A stretch of 64,000 nucleotides of DNA from Fuerstiella marisgermanici (GCF_001983935.1 NZ_CP017641.1:4712001-4776000), one strand, 5' to 3'. Counted from the first letter of the stretch, positions 27,107-36,929 are shown. Notes: a model not told the origin generated them from the letters alone. A program made the numbers and translations.

Positions 27107-30100
27107 TCAACTGCCACTTAGAATTGCGTCCAGCCAACTGCGAGAGCTATCCCACGCCGAGTCGGTGGCAACCGTTTCGGCGTCGCTTGGACTTGATGGT
27201 TCGAGCGTCTGCGAACCGGCTTCTGACTGTCCGAAAAGTCTTGAAGCCTGTTCCGCACTTTGGTTCTTCGTAGGCAGTGAAGTGGCTGCGAAGTCGGCGG
27301 ATGGTCGTGCTGTCGATGGGGAAACCGTTTCGCGGGAAACTTCGTCCGACGACGCCTGAATTTTACGACCGGCCGTTCGGCTGATGTTTCTGCCAGTGTC
27401 TCCGCCGGCATTGTCTCCGCTGGCGCTGTTGCCAAGTGCGTTGATTCTGGCTCGAATTTCCGCAGCTGTCAGCAAGCTGCTGCCCTTGGACTGGTCAATC
27501 TGAACATTCGTGCCGGCCAGCTTGACCAGGTGGATCAGAAACGAGTCGTTGGCGTCGAAGTCTCCATCGCCATCAACGTCGGCGGCAGGATCCAGGGCCG
27601 CGATGTTGTCCCGAATCCGAGTTGCCGTGAGGGGCGAACTGCCTTTCGACTGATCGATTTGAACGTCGGTGCCGGAAAGCTGAGTCAGATGAATCAGGAA
27701 GGTATCATTGGCATCAAAACCGCCACTGCCATCGACGTCACCTGGCGAACTGTTCGGTGAGACGCCGAAAACAACATAGGCTTCACCTGCATCCAGGCGA
27801 CCGTTCCCGACAGAATCTGCATACCGAGCACCGATGATGAGATCGTCAACTCCATCGTCATTCACATCGCCGGCACCACGCACCATGATGCCGCTTTCGT
27901 CACCTGCGTCGATGCCAAACAAGATCTGGTCGGCCGTTCCTGGTACACGCAGGTCCAGTGTTTGCGGGAACACGGCACGGCCAAAAATGACGTACGTTTC
28001 GCCAGCGCCCCCGGTCTGGTTTACGGCTCCGTCACCACCGCGCGCGCTGATGGCGACGTCATCGAAGCCATCTCCGTTCAGGTCGCCGACGATGTCAATG
28101 TCGCGTCCACTTTCGTCGCCGGCATCGACTCCATAAAACGTGACTCCCGCAGCGCCCAGAGTTGCCAGATCAATTGTAGCTGGCAGTCCGGGGCCACCGA
28201 AAATGATGTGAGATTCTCCAGCGTTCAATCGCGTGTTGTCTTTCGAATCTGCTCCGACGACACCAATCACAATATCGTTATGCCCATCGCCATTCACATC
28301 ACCTCCACCACGTGAATAGTGCCCCGAGAAATCGTGAGCATCCACGCCATAGATGGTCACATCAGCGGCTCCATCCGTTGCAAGGTCGATCGACGCCGGG
28401 AGCGAACGATTACCGTAGATGATGTAACTTTCGCCTGCCCGGTTCGTGTTGTCGTCGCGACCATCCGTATAGCGTGCTCCGATTATCAGGTCGTCAATGC
28501 CATCGTCGTTCACATCGCCGAGCCCCGCGATTGACACTCCGGACTCATCGCCCTGTTGAGCGCCAAAAATTCGCATCACGCCCGACGTTGCCGTGGCAAG
28601 ATCAATCGTCTGAGGCAACGTGCTGCCGCCAAAAATGACATGCGTTTCGCCCGCCTTGTCCCGAGCATTGTTGACGGAATCTGCCCAGATCGCGCCTACA
28701 GCGAAGTCAGGAAATTCGTCGCCGTTGATGTCTCCGATCTCAGCAACGGGGTTGCCGGTGAGATCGTTCAGATCGGAACCCTTAATCGTAATTCCTGCTG
28801 ATCCCAGGCTGGCAAGATCGATGGACTTCGGCAGATCCGGTCCTCCGAAGACAACGTAGGCACTTTCACCTCCCAGCGCTCCGATAATGATGTCGCTGTA
28901 CGTATCGCCGTTGATGTCAGCCGCGTCGACATAATGAGCCGTGATGTCCCCCAGGTTGGCTCCGTGAATGATGACACCGCGGTCACCGAGATTCGCCAGA
29001 TCGATCGTTTCCGGCAGATCTTCACTACCGTAGATCAGGTATGCCTCACCACTTTCCGAACGTTGATTACCGACGGAATCGGCCTTGTTCGCGCCGATCA
29101 AAAAATCGTCGATGCCGTCGCCGTTCACGTCACCGGCGCTATTTACGGACTGCCCAAGTTGATCACTAGCATCGGCCCCGAAAACGGTGACGCCTTTCGA
29201 ACCAAGGCCAGACAGATCCAGGACTTCCGTTTCCGGAATCATGTCAGGCAAAGTCAGGACGATGTCATCACCAGTGCCACCGACGTAGCTGATCGTGGCG
29301 TTGAAGAATTCCGGCAGAGTGGCTCCTTCGGGCAGACCGGCAAACGTTCCGGAGCCGCCGGTGCGACTAACAATCATCAGTACGTCGTTTGCTTCGGCGT
29401 GCCATGTCGGAATCCATCGCGTTTGCAGAGAAACGTTTGCCCCGATGTCGACTCGCCCTGTCGAACTTATTTGATCGTGGAACCCGCCACCTTCACCCGG
29501 TGTGTTGCCGGCCGCTTCAATCAATAACGTCGATCCGTCATCAAGTCGCAGATCACCACCGACATCAAATTTGCCTGTTGGCTGGCCGGGAGTCATTGCC
29601 CCGCTGACCGTGACGGCCGGAGCTGTGATGTCGATGCCTGCCTCATCGCGAAAAGTTCCGCCGAAGATGGAGACTGGATCATAAAAAGTTGCGGTGTCGA
29701 TCGCGACAACGGATTCCGCGTTCGTCAGTCCCGGTGTCCCGATCGTGATAGAAGTGAAGCCGGGCTGAAGCGTCGCCAATTCCGCATCGGTGAGATTCAA
29801 GTCTGGCGAACCGACAGCAATCGCGCCTCCGAGGCTGATGGACGACAAAGGCAGTCCCGGCTGTCGTGGTTTAAGTTCGAATGTTCCTGTTGACTGAATA
29901 ATCGCCGCGGGGTGGATGTCGATCGTGTCCGTGACGAGACTGATATTTCCCGTCGACAACAAGTGTCCAAGGACCGTATTTTCACCGAGATGCAAAGCAT
30001 CCACGGTTCCGGCAGCAGCAGCAGCAGCGATGTGAACATTCCCCGAACCCGTTGAAGAAACCTTGGCTCCGGACGTCGTATCGCCCCTCAAGCTCACACC

Positions 30101-33100
30101 ATGACTGTTCAAGCCGCTTCGTGAATCTCCGGTGAGAGTTATGTCGCCGTCGGTCGAAACGATAGTCACTTCGTTGTGGATGGTTACGCCGTGATGAAAG
30201 TCGCCGGGCGTATTGCTGCTGGTTCCTGTAATCGTAATGGGGCCTGAATTCGACAGGATCACGGTGCCTGTCCCCGCGATGTCCACGCCGCTGAGAAAAT
30301 CAGCAGCAACGGTTCCTGTTCCGGCCGATCCAACAATATCAATGGCTGCCGTCCCCAACGCCTGGACAGTCGCGGCCAGCCACAGCCCACCGTTGGCATT
30401 GCCGGTAGTCGTCCCTCCACCTTCCCCAGACAGCGTAATATCTCCGTCGAAAGTCCGAATTAGCGGCGAACTCCCGAGCACGACCAGCCCGCCATTGTTT
30501 GCCGCCCCGGTCCCGCTGACTCCCGTGAGGGTAATTGTCCCGGCATGGACTCCCGTGCCCGTCGATTCAATGATCTCAAAGTTTTCCATATGCATGCCAT
30601 GGTTATTTGAACCCGTAGCAGTACCTCCGGTTCCCTGCAAATCGATGTCACCATTGATGCTGCGAATGACCGTGCCTGATCCAAAGGTAACTCCGTTGTT
30701 CCAGTCGGCACCGGAGCCGCCCGTGCCAGTGACAGTAATCGCCCCCGCTTCGGCCCCTGTCGCGGTCGAATTGATTGTCGCTCCGTTAGTCATTTGCACG
30801 CCACCGTTATTGCCGCCGTCACCGCTGCCGCCAGTTCCTGCAATTGTAATGGCACCGGCAGCAACGCTAACCTCGGTCGCTGCGCCGGACACAGTGATTC
30901 CTCGGCTTGAATCGCTGCCACTACCACCGATACCCACGATGTCGATTGATCCCGTTCCCTGTGATTCGACCGGTGCGCTTAGCCAAACGCCGCTGTTAAG
31001 AATTTCGTCGCCCGCGCCGCCCGTCCCGGTGAGTGAAACGCCCCCATCCTGACTGGTGATTTGCGAAGTTTCACCATTGATCAAGACGCCAAGGTTGGAA
31101 TGAGTGCCCGTCCCTCCGCGACCGTCAATCGTAATCTCACCCGCATGTTCGCCAGTGCCGGTCGATTCAATCACGCCGAATCCGCTCATACTGACTCCGC
31201 GATTACTGTCACCCGACCCCAGTCCCCCTTGCCCGGACAGTGCGACGTCTCCGTCGACGGTTCGGATTGAAGCGTCGCTGCCCATTGCGAGTCCCAAATT
31301 CCAGTTCGTTCCGGAACTGCCGGTTCCTGTGATAGCGATAGCACCGGCGTCTGATCCTGTTCCCGTGGACTCAATCAAGGACGCATCGGTGATATGCACG
31401 CCGTAATTGTTAGCGCCGGTGCCGCTTCCAGTGCCTGTAATCTCAATATCGCCGCTAACGCTGGACATTGTGGAAGAACTCGCGACTTGAACGCCATGAT
31501 TGTTAGCGTCTCCGGCACCGCCTGTTCCGGTGATAACGACGTCACCTGCATTTGGGCCTGTGCCCGTCGACTGAATCGTGGCACCCATTAAGAGGTAAAC
31601 GCCTCGATTGAAATCGCCGTCTCCAGTCCCGCCCTGCCCCGTGATCACGATGTCGCCGTTCCGCGTGGACATTAAGGCCGGGCCCTGCAGTTTCACTCCC
31701 TCGTTTCGATCATCCCCATCACCTCCGGCTCCGAAGATGGTGACGGCCCCGTCCAACGTAAGTACCTCGCCCTCTGCCGAAGAGACGATGACACCGTGAT
31801 TGTGCGTCGTTCCTGTTCCGCCAGTGCCTGCGATCGTGATCGGAGCAGCGTTGACACCTGTCCCCGTCGATGAAATTCGCCCCTGAATGTCGAGTCCTCG
31901 ATTAATATCGCCAGTGCCATTGCCGCCCCCTTGGCCCGTCACAGAAATCGCCCCGGAAACGCTGCGGATTTCTGCTGGCTGGTTGTTTACTTCCGAGACA
32001 TTGGACAGTCTCACTCCACTATTGCTTTCTGTCCCGCTACCGCCGGTGCCATCAATCGTGATGGTGGCCGCATTCGAATCGGTGCCCGTTGATTCCACCA
32101 CTGCCGCGCTGGAAAGGTGGACGCCTCGGTTGGAACTTTCCGTTCCATTGCCACCGGCCCCGACGACCGAAATGTCGCCGTCGACACTTGAAACTCTGGT
32201 GCTTCCGTCCATCAGTACGCCAATGTTGTAAGCAACCGCATCGCCACCAGTCCCAGTGATCGAGATCGCTGCCGCGTCATCCCCAGTCCCCGTGGATTCG
32301 ATGATTGAAGCCTGAAGAATCACAACACCGTAATTCGAATTGCCAGTTCCTTGACCGCCATCGCCCGTGATTACGATGTCGCCCGCGGCGCTGGCAACGG
32401 TAGAAGCGGATTCAATAAGCACTCCGTTGTTGCGACGTGTGCCGGACCCTCCGAGTCCGTTCATGGCAATCGTGCCAGCCAAGGGCGTTGTCGCGGTTGA
32501 TGAAATGACTGAGCCATTCTCCAGCCAAACGCCGACCCTAAAGTCACTTGCTGGTCCGGCGCTGGTGCCGGTTCCGGTCAGCAGGATCTGGCCCTGGCCT
32601 GTGCTGGTGATCGCTGCGTTATCCAGGCCAATACCTCGCAGATCGCCTGAGGCATCGCCTTCGTTCAGTGCGGTAAGCTGAATGTCGCCGTCATTGGTGG
32701 TCAGACTGCTGCCGTCGAACAAACGGATGGATCTGTCAGTGGCAATCGCCAGATTGAAGTCTCCAAAATGACTGGCTCCTTCAAACCCGACGGCCTGGTC
32801 CCCGGCGATTTCACCGGTCAGGTCGACCGCAAACGAATGCTGATAGGCGTGGCTGCCGCTGTCGTTGAAACGCAGCGAGGCCCCTGAAGCACTGTCGGTG
32901 ATGTGAACCGATGAGTAGGCCGCAAGATCGTTCAAAATCAGCGAATTGGTGCCGAAGCCAGCGAAGGCAGCAGCGTCCGCGACGCCAGCGTCCGTAAAGT
33001 TGTTCGAATCAGAAGCCAGAGCGTAGCTGTCTCCTTGAGACACAATCGATAGCTGTTCGTTTTCAGACAGCTCAATTTGCAAAGTGCCGTTGTCATCAGA

Positions 33101-33226
33101 AACAGCGGCCAACAGCGTCCGCAGTTCCAGAACTTCAATGCCGCGTTGGGGCACTCGCTTGCGGCGACGGGCGGATTCCTGCGTGAGCACAGAACGAAGA
33201 CGTTGCATCAGCGGTCGGCAAAACAT
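27107..33226 (-). CDS. Giant repetitive surface protein with FG-GAP and dockerin repeats
   Basis: 2039 residues from 33226, where AGAGGT lies nine bases upstream; 26 further codons are open upstream. The N-terminus is basic and carries V-L-E-L-R-T-L-L-A-A, a variant of the planctomycete LEPRxLL export motif. Residues about 200-1040 are a long series of 40-45-residue repeats (ITGTGG..., GV, ...IESTGTG) like a beta-helix adhesin. Seven FG-GAP repeats with calcium loops (GDVNGDGIDDFLIGA type) span about 1345-1817, and two dockerin-like repeats with D-x-D-x-D-G loops lie at about 1827-1930. A Ser/Thr-rich tail of about 110 residues ends the protein. It is probably a calcium-stabilised cell-surface or secreted adhesin; the binding partner is unknown. 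Confidence 0.9.
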   Translation of the reverse strand: MFCRPLMQRLRSVLTQESARRRKRVPQRGIEVLELRTLLAAVSDDNGTLQIELSENEQLSIVSQGDSYALASDSNNFTDAGVADAAAFAGFGTNSLILNDLAAYSSVHITDSASGASLRFNDSGSHAYQHSFAVDLTGEIAGDQAVGFEGASHFGDFNLAIATDRSIRLFDGSSLTTNDGDIQLTALNEGDASGDLRGIGLDNAAITSTGQGQILLTGTGTSAGPASDFRVGVWLENGSVISSTATTPLAGTIAMNGLGGSGTRRNNGVLIESASTVASAAGDIVITGDGGQGTGNSNYGVVILQASIIESTGTGDDAAAISITGTGGDAVAYNIGVLMDGSTRVSSVDGDISVVGAGGNGTESSNRGVHLSSAAVVESTGTDSNAATITIDGTGGSGTESNSGVRLSNVSEVNNQPAEIRSVSGAISVTGQGGGNGTGDINRGLDIQGRISSTGTGVNAAPITIAGTGGTGTTHNHGVIVSSAEGEVLTLDGAVTIFGAGGDGDDRNEGVKLQGPALMSTRNGDIVITGQGGTGDGDFNRGVYLLMGATIQSTGTGPNAGDVVITGTGGAGDANNHGVQVASSSTMSSVSGDIEITGTGSGTGANNYGVHITDASLIESTGTGSDAGAIAITGTGSSGTNWNLGLAMGSDASIRTVDGDVALSGQGGLGSGDSNRGVSMSGFGVIESTGTGEHAGEITIDGRGGTGTHSNLGVLINGETSQITSQDGGVSLTGTGGAGDEILNSGVWLSAPVESQGTGSIDIVGIGGSGSDSSRGITVSGAATEVSVAAGAITIAGTGGSGDGGNNGGVQMTNGATINSTATGAEAGAITVTGTGGSGADWNNGVTFGSGTVIRSINGDIDLQGTGGTATGSNNHGMHMENFEIIESTGTGVHAGTITLTGVSGTGAANNGGLVVLGSSPLIRTFDGDITLSGEGGGTTTGNANGGLWLAATVQALGTAAIDIVGSAGTGTVAADFLSGVDIAGTGTVILSNSGPITITGTSSNTPGDFHHGVTIHNEVTIVSTDGDITLTGDSRSGLNSHGVSLRGDTTSGAKVSSTGSGNVHIAAAAAAGTVDALHLGENTVLGHLLSTGNISLVTDTIDIHPAAIIQSTGTFELKPRQPGLPLSSISLGGAIAVGSPDLNLTDAELATLQPGFTSITIGTPGLTNAESVVAIDTATFYDPVSIFGGTFRDEAGIDITAPAVTVSGAMTPGQPTGKFDVGGDLRLDDGSTLLIEAAGNTPGEGGGFHDQISSTGRVDIGANVSLQTRWIPTWHAEANDVLMIVSRTGGSGTFAGLPEGATLPEFFNATISYVGGTGDDIVLTLPDMIPETEVLDLSGLGSKGVTVFGADASDQLGQSVNSAGDVNGDGIDDFLIGANKADSVGNQRSESGEAYLIYGSEDLPETIDLANLGDRGVIIHGANLGDITAHYVDAADINGDTYSDIIIGALGGESAYVVFGGPDLPKSIDLASLGSAGITIKGSDLNDLTGNPVAEIGDINGDEFPDFAVGAIWADSVNNARDKAGETHVIFGGSTLPQTIDLATATSGVMRIFGAQQGDESGVSIAGLGDVNDDGIDDLIIGARYTDGRDDNTNRAGESYIIYGNRSLPASIDLATDGAADVTIYGVDAHDFSGHYSRGGGDVNGDGHNDIVIGVVGADSKDNTRLNAGESHIIFGGPGLPATIDLATLGAAGVTFYGVDAGDESGRDIDIVGDLNGDGFDDVAISARGGDGAVNQTGGAGETYVIFGRAVFPQTLDLRVPGTADQILFGIDAGDESGIMVRGAGDVNDDGVDDLIIGARYADSVGNGRLDAGEAYVVFGVSPNSSPGDVDGSGGFDANDTFLIHLTQLSGTDVQIDQSKGSSPLTATRIRDNIAALDPAADVDGDGDFDANDSFLIHLVKLAGTNVQIDQSKGSSLLTAAEIRARINALGNSASGDNAGGDTGRNISRTAGRKIQASSDEVSRETVSPSTARPSADFAATSLPTKNQSAEQASRLFGQSEAGSQTLEPSSPSDAETVATDSAWDSSRSWLDAILSGS

Positions 33227-33730
33227 GTGGTGTGTACCTCTGGTGGTAGCGAGCCTGGCATCGTCGTGAGCAGGAATATGCGCCCCGCAATTTCGACGGC
33301 CCAATGTTTGAGAAAGCCCAGTGCCTCAATCCATTCGAACTGCCGCTGAGAAGCGTTGCATTGGCGCTTACGAAGTCGATTCGAGCACGGCACGCTTCGT
33401 TCCAGAGGAAGTCTAAACCTGTGGCAGGTTCGATCCCAGTATGTAGCGGGAATTTCCCCCAAGGGCGGTCTGTGAACCAGCAGAATCGGCGTGTTAAACC
33501 TTAGCGATATAAGCGATTGGTCCAGTTATTCCATTGAAGCAAAGTTTGGCGGTCGATCTGACGATATCGGATATGACGGTTTGTCGTGCCGCGTGCCGGG
33601 ACGGGGATATAGCCCCGTAAAACGGACAGGTGGCAATGACAGGTCGAGTGGCAACCAGCGGGTGCTGGCTGTCAGGAAGTGTGAACTTTGCAGAGGTTGG
33701 CGGAGACTCCGCCGCTGGGGGACAGGTCGA
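33227..33730. other. 504-bp divergent intergenic region with hairpins
   Basis: Lies between the giant surface gene and the TolC-like gene. The plus-strand half (33600-33730) can form several stems, listed below. A small palindrome GGGAATTTCCC sits at 33448-33458. A T-loop-like string (GGTTCGATCCC near 33427) is not part of a tRNA. Confidence 0.6.
33601..33713 (+). promoter_or_regulatory. Structured leader candidate upstream of the TolC-like gene
   Basis: Successive stems on the plus strand: ACGGGG-ATATAG-CCCCGT (33601-33618), a TGACAG...CTGTCA pair enclosing CCAGC-GGGT-GCTGG (about 33637-33674), and GGCGGAGACTCCGCC (33699-33713). The last lies 17 bases before the GTG start. It does not match a riboswitch consensus that I know. 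It could be an attenuator or an unknown regulatory RNA element. Confidence 0.35.
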
Positions 33731-35962
33731 GTGCAGAAGCCGCATACCAGAATGACAGCGATGTTGTTGCTGGCATCCATGCTACTGCAGGGATGCGCGG
33801 CCGGTCCGTTTCGCCTTCAGTATTTATGGCCAAACGACGACGGGCTGTCTTACTACGTCGATAAAGCGTCGGCCATCGAATATCCCGTCGAAACATCCGA
33901 AGAACCAACTGATCCTCTACTCTTCAACGCGCCGCGAAATATCCGCAGTCCGGAAGAAGCCACTCCACGAGAAATCAAGCTGAACGAATGCATCCGCCTC
34001 GCACTGGCAGAATCTGCTGCGATTTTGGATGACGCGTCGTTTGGTTCGCCCGGCAATCCGATTCTGTCGCGCCCCGCACAGGCGGCTTCGATCTTTGATC
34101 CGGCCATTCAAAATACGGGCTTCCTGTTTGGTAACCGAGGTGTCGAGGCAGCCCTGGCTGACTTTGACGCTCTGGCCACCACCAGCATTACCTGGGGCCG
34201 CGACGAAGTTCCTCAAAACGTCGCCAACAGCGGAATCCTGCCTGGTGGAACACTGACGCAGGAAACAATGTCGTACCAGTCTCGGCTTGAGAAACCTCTG
34301 GTGACTGGTGGTACCGTATCGCTCGAACACCAGTTGAACTATGACGGCAACAACCGTACCCCTGGAACTCAGTTATTCCAGTCGTCGTATTCAGGACTGG
34401 TTCAGGCTCGCATCAGGCAACCGCTGCTGGCGGGTTCAGGCGTGGAATTCAACCGGATCGCGGGTCCTCAAAACCAGAGTCTTCGCGGTGTCTCCGGCGT
34501 TTCTCAGGGTGTCTTGATTTCGCGAATCAACAACGACATTTCGTTGACAAATTTCGAGCAGAATGTCCTGACGTTGGTCCGCGACGTTGAACAACGCTAC
34601 TGGGATCTGGACCTGGCTTTGCGATTGTATGAATCTGAAAAAGATGCGTTCGATCAACTGGTCGAATACCGCAACTTCCTGAAGAGCCGCAACGAAAGCG
34701 GCGTGCCGATTCTGCAGACGGAATCTCAGATCTTCCAGGCAGAAGCTCGTCTGCGAGGTTCGTTAACAGACGTGTTGGGAGCCGAAGCTCGACTCCGCCG
34801 TCTATGTCATCTGCCGCTAAACGACGACACCTTCCTGTACCCCGCCGACCCACCAACGGAAGCAGAACTGAATCCGATGTGGGAAGCTTCTCTACAGGAA
34901 GCACTGTCTCACCGCGTTGAGCTGCGACGGCAGAAATGGGAAATCAAGAGTCTGGAACTGCAGCTGACAGCGGCCGAAAGCCTGACTCGCCCACGCCTGG
35001 ACATGGTGTCTCAGTACCGTCGCAACGGACTGGGCAATCGAGCCTACGGCGGCGGCAATACACTGGGCGGCGACATTGGCAGCGGACAAAACGAAGGCTG
35101 GGACATTGGCGTTGAATTCTCAGTGCCAATTGGCCTGCGGACGGCTCGCATTCAGCAAAGCAACTATGAAATGCGACTTCGCAAAGCCAAAGCGATGCTG
35201 GGCGAACAGGAACGAGAAATCGCGTACGAACTGGCCGAAGCCATGCGAGAAATGCAGCGGTGGTATGAACTCGCCGACAGCACGACTCGCCGGATCAAAA
35301 AGTCTGAGGACTATGTCTTCCTGGCTGATCAACAGGTCAAGAACCAGGAATACGGCAGCCCGGAACTGTTCAATCTGTTGCTGCAGGCAAAAATTCAGCA
35401 CCGAGACGCCGAACAGGCCTACATGCAGAGCATCATTTCGTACAACAAAGCGATCACCGATTTGAAGTTCCGCAAGGGAACGTTGCTGACGGATAACGGC
35501 GTCCATCTTGCAGAAGGTAACTGGCATCCAGCCGCCTATCCGATCGCGATGATGCGAGCTGAAGCGAGATCTCAGGCATGGGACGCTCACAAGCTGCAAA
35601 CGAGCCCGATGGAGTTCGTCGGCCAGGCTGGTGCCAACAGTTGGGAATCACTCGGCAACGAAGCTCGTCCTTCAACGCCAGGAGCCCTCGACGCAGAAAA
35701 CTTCGACGCGGGACAGGCTGTCTTGCCGGGGCAACCAGTGCCAGAGATTCCACCACCGAACGTGATCCAGCCACAACCGACGCAGCCTCCGACCGGTGGC
35801 GATGCACTGCCAGTCCCAGGTAACGATCTGTCCATCCCAATGGACCTGAACCCTCAACCTGTTCCGCCAGCCGGTGATGACCCGATCACGCACCGAACCA
35901 ATTCACGAGCCGCTCAGCAGGAAGCTCGCTGGCGAGCCGTGGGTGCTGAGAGTCGTCGGTAG
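33731..35962 (+). CDS. TolC-family outer-membrane lipoprotein, planctomycete type
   Basis: 743 residues if started at GTG 33731; ATG 33752 is the alternative and both lead into the lipobox LLQGC (Cys22 from the GTG). The frame is open to 33491, but those 80 residues are Arg/Gly-rich and coincide with the hairpin leader, so I exclude them. Two efflux-protein repeats are visible: a beta-barrel-like segment with SYQSRLEKPLVTGGTV, helices with VEQRYWDLDLALRLYESEKDAFDQL and, later, TAARIQQ-like VPIGLRTARIQQSNYEMRL. A Pro-rich tail of about 130 residues ends the protein. It is an outer-membrane exit channel without an adjacent pump. It is divergent from the giant surface protein gene. A clear terminator follows. 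Confidence 0.9.
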   Translation: MQKPHTRMTAMLLLASMLLQGCAAGPFRLQYLWPNDDGLSYYVDKASAIEYPVETSEEPTDPLLFNAPRNIRSPEEATPREIKLNECIRLALAESAAILDDASFGSPGNPILSRPAQAASIFDPAIQNTGFLFGNRGVEAALADFDALATTSITWGRDEVPQNVANSGILPGGTLTQETMSYQSRLEKPLVTGGTVSLEHQLNYDGNNRTPGTQLFQSSYSGLVQARIRQPLLAGSGVEFNRIAGPQNQSLRGVSGVSQGVLISRINNDISLTNFEQNVLTLVRDVEQRYWDLDLALRLYESEKDAFDQLVEYRNFLKSRNESGVPILQTESQIFQAEARLRGSLTDVLGAEARLRRLCHLPLNDDTFLYPADPPTEAELNPMWEASLQEALSHRVELRRQKWEIKSLELQLTAAESLTRPRLDMVSQYRRNGLGNRAYGGGNTLGGDIGSGQNEGWDIGVEFSVPIGLRTARIQQSNYEMRLRKAKAMLGEQEREIAYELAEAMREMQRWYELADSTTRRIKKSEDYVFLADQQVKNQEYGSPELFNLLLQAKIQHRDAEQAYMQSIISYNKAITDLKFRKGTLLTDNGVHLAEGNWHPAAYPIAMMRAEARSQAWDAHKLQTSPMEFVGQAGANSWESLGNEARPSTPGALDAENFDAGQAVLPGQPVPEIPPPNVIQPQPTQPPTGGDALPVPGNDLSIPMDLNPQPVPPAGDDPITHRTNSRAAQQEARWRAVGAESRR

Positions 35963-36017
35963 GCGCTTCCAGCTGCTCACGTGACGCCGCTTTGTTCGTT
36001 CGATAACCTTCCCACGC

Positions 36018-36041
36018 GAGCCGGATTGTTCCGGCTCTTTT
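36018..36041 (+). terminator. Rho-independent terminator of the TolC-like gene
   Basis: GAGCCGGA-TTGT-TCCGGCTC, an 8-bp perfect stem followed by four T. A 10-bp direct repeat (TGCGTATTCA twice, 36041-36060) follows directly. Confidence 0.8.
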
Positions 36042-36075
36042 GCGTATTCATGCGTATTCACGGAAGGCGGCGGAC

Positions 36076-36687
36076 ATGAGGCTCGGAATCTTCGGCGGGA
36101 CATTCGATCCCATTCACTACGGACACCTGCTGCTGGCGGAAACGTGCCGCGAAGCACTGGGACTGGATGAAGTCCGTTTCGTGCCCGCCGGAAGCCCGCC
36201 GCACAAAACCGATGCAAAAATTACGGACGGGCATGCCCGAGCCGACATGTTGAAGCTGGCGGTGTCCGGGTACCCGGAATACACAATCGATCGGCGAGAA
36301 TTAAAACGCACCGGCCCGTCGTTCACCGTCGACACGCTGACCGAATTCGCGGCGGAATTACCGGACGCCGAATTGTTCTTTCTGATGGGAGCGGATTCCC
36401 TGCGCGACATGCCCGGCTGGCGGGAACCGGAGCGAATCACGGAACTGGCGACGGTGGTAGCCGTCAATCGCCCCGGTTTTCCAGCTCCCGACCAGGCGCA
36501 GGTGGTCGATTGGGTCGGAGCAAAAATTGCTTCCGGCATTCGCGTGGTGACAATGCCCGGGGCCGATCTGTCAGCCACAGACCTTCGCAAACGCGCTCAG
36601 GAAGGCCGCAGCCTGCGGTTCATGGTCCCGCGAGCCGTCGAAGCGTTTGTCCACGAACACCGGCTCTATGGGGAAAGTCGCCCATAA
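36076..36687 (+). CDS. nadD: Nicotinate-nucleotide adenylyltransferase
   Basis: 203 residues. It transfers AMP from ATP to nicotinate mononucleotide, giving deamido-NAD in the cytosolic NAD pathway. The nucleotidyltransferase motif GGTFDPIHYGHL (residues 7-18) with His14 and His17, the PPHK loop, and the C-terminal SATDLRKR, equivalent to the ISSTxxR element, are present. The length is normal. The start at 36076 is preceded by GGAAGGCGG; the frame extends to 36040 without a better start. No obg, rsfS or proA homologues, frequent neighbours elsewhere, are next to it. Confidence 0.96.
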   Translation: MRLGIFGGTFDPIHYGHLLLAETCREALGLDEVRFVPAGSPPHKTDAKITDGHARADMLKLAVSGYPEYTIDRRELKRTGPSFTVDTLTEFAAELPDAELFFLMGADSLRDMPGWREPERITELATVVAVNRPGFPAPDQAQVVDWVGAKIASGIRVVTMPGADLSATDLRKRAQEGRSLRFMVPRAVEAFVHEHRLYGESRP

Positions 36688-36804
36688 CCGGACCTGCGGC
36701 ACTTTTTCACCGCTCCGATTATTGCCCAACCCACGGAAACGTCACAAAAACCGGCCGATCCCCGCTTTTTGCGGGCTGGTGAAGTTGCAGGTTCGACGGC
36801 GTAT

Positions 36805-36908
36805 GGTGTAGTACACCTGTGAAAACCGGCTGCCGGGCAGCCGACGCTGGCGGGAACGCGTTTTGCCTTTCCGATCGTTGTTTTATTTGTTGTGCGGGCC
36901 GGCCCGCA
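36805..36908 (+). promoter_or_regulatory. Cluster of three perfect palindromes before the KAS gene
   Basis: GGTGTA-G-TACACC (36805-36817), CGGCTGCC-G-GGCAGCCG (36827-36843) and TGCGGGCCGGCCCGCA (36893-36908) lie within 104 bp, ending 21 bases before the start codon at 36930. They are unlike one another, so may be separate operators or leader stems. None has a T tract. Confidence 0.45.
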
Positions 36909-36929
36909 GCAGGACATTCGGTAGACGAT

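Noticed and set aside
30213-32681. Plus-strand frames rich in Pro/Val/Ser opposite the giant surface gene
   Set aside because: They are the reverse reading of the repeat array and repeat with the same period.
33415-33445. T-loop-like GGTTCGATCCC suggesting a tRNA
   Set aside because: The flanking bases do not form a T stem, and no acceptor or anticodon arms can be folded around it.
33491-33730. Longer N-terminus for the TolC-like gene
   Set aside because: Arg/Gly-rich, not protein-like, and coincident with hairpins; the lipoprotein signal begins at 33731 or 33752.
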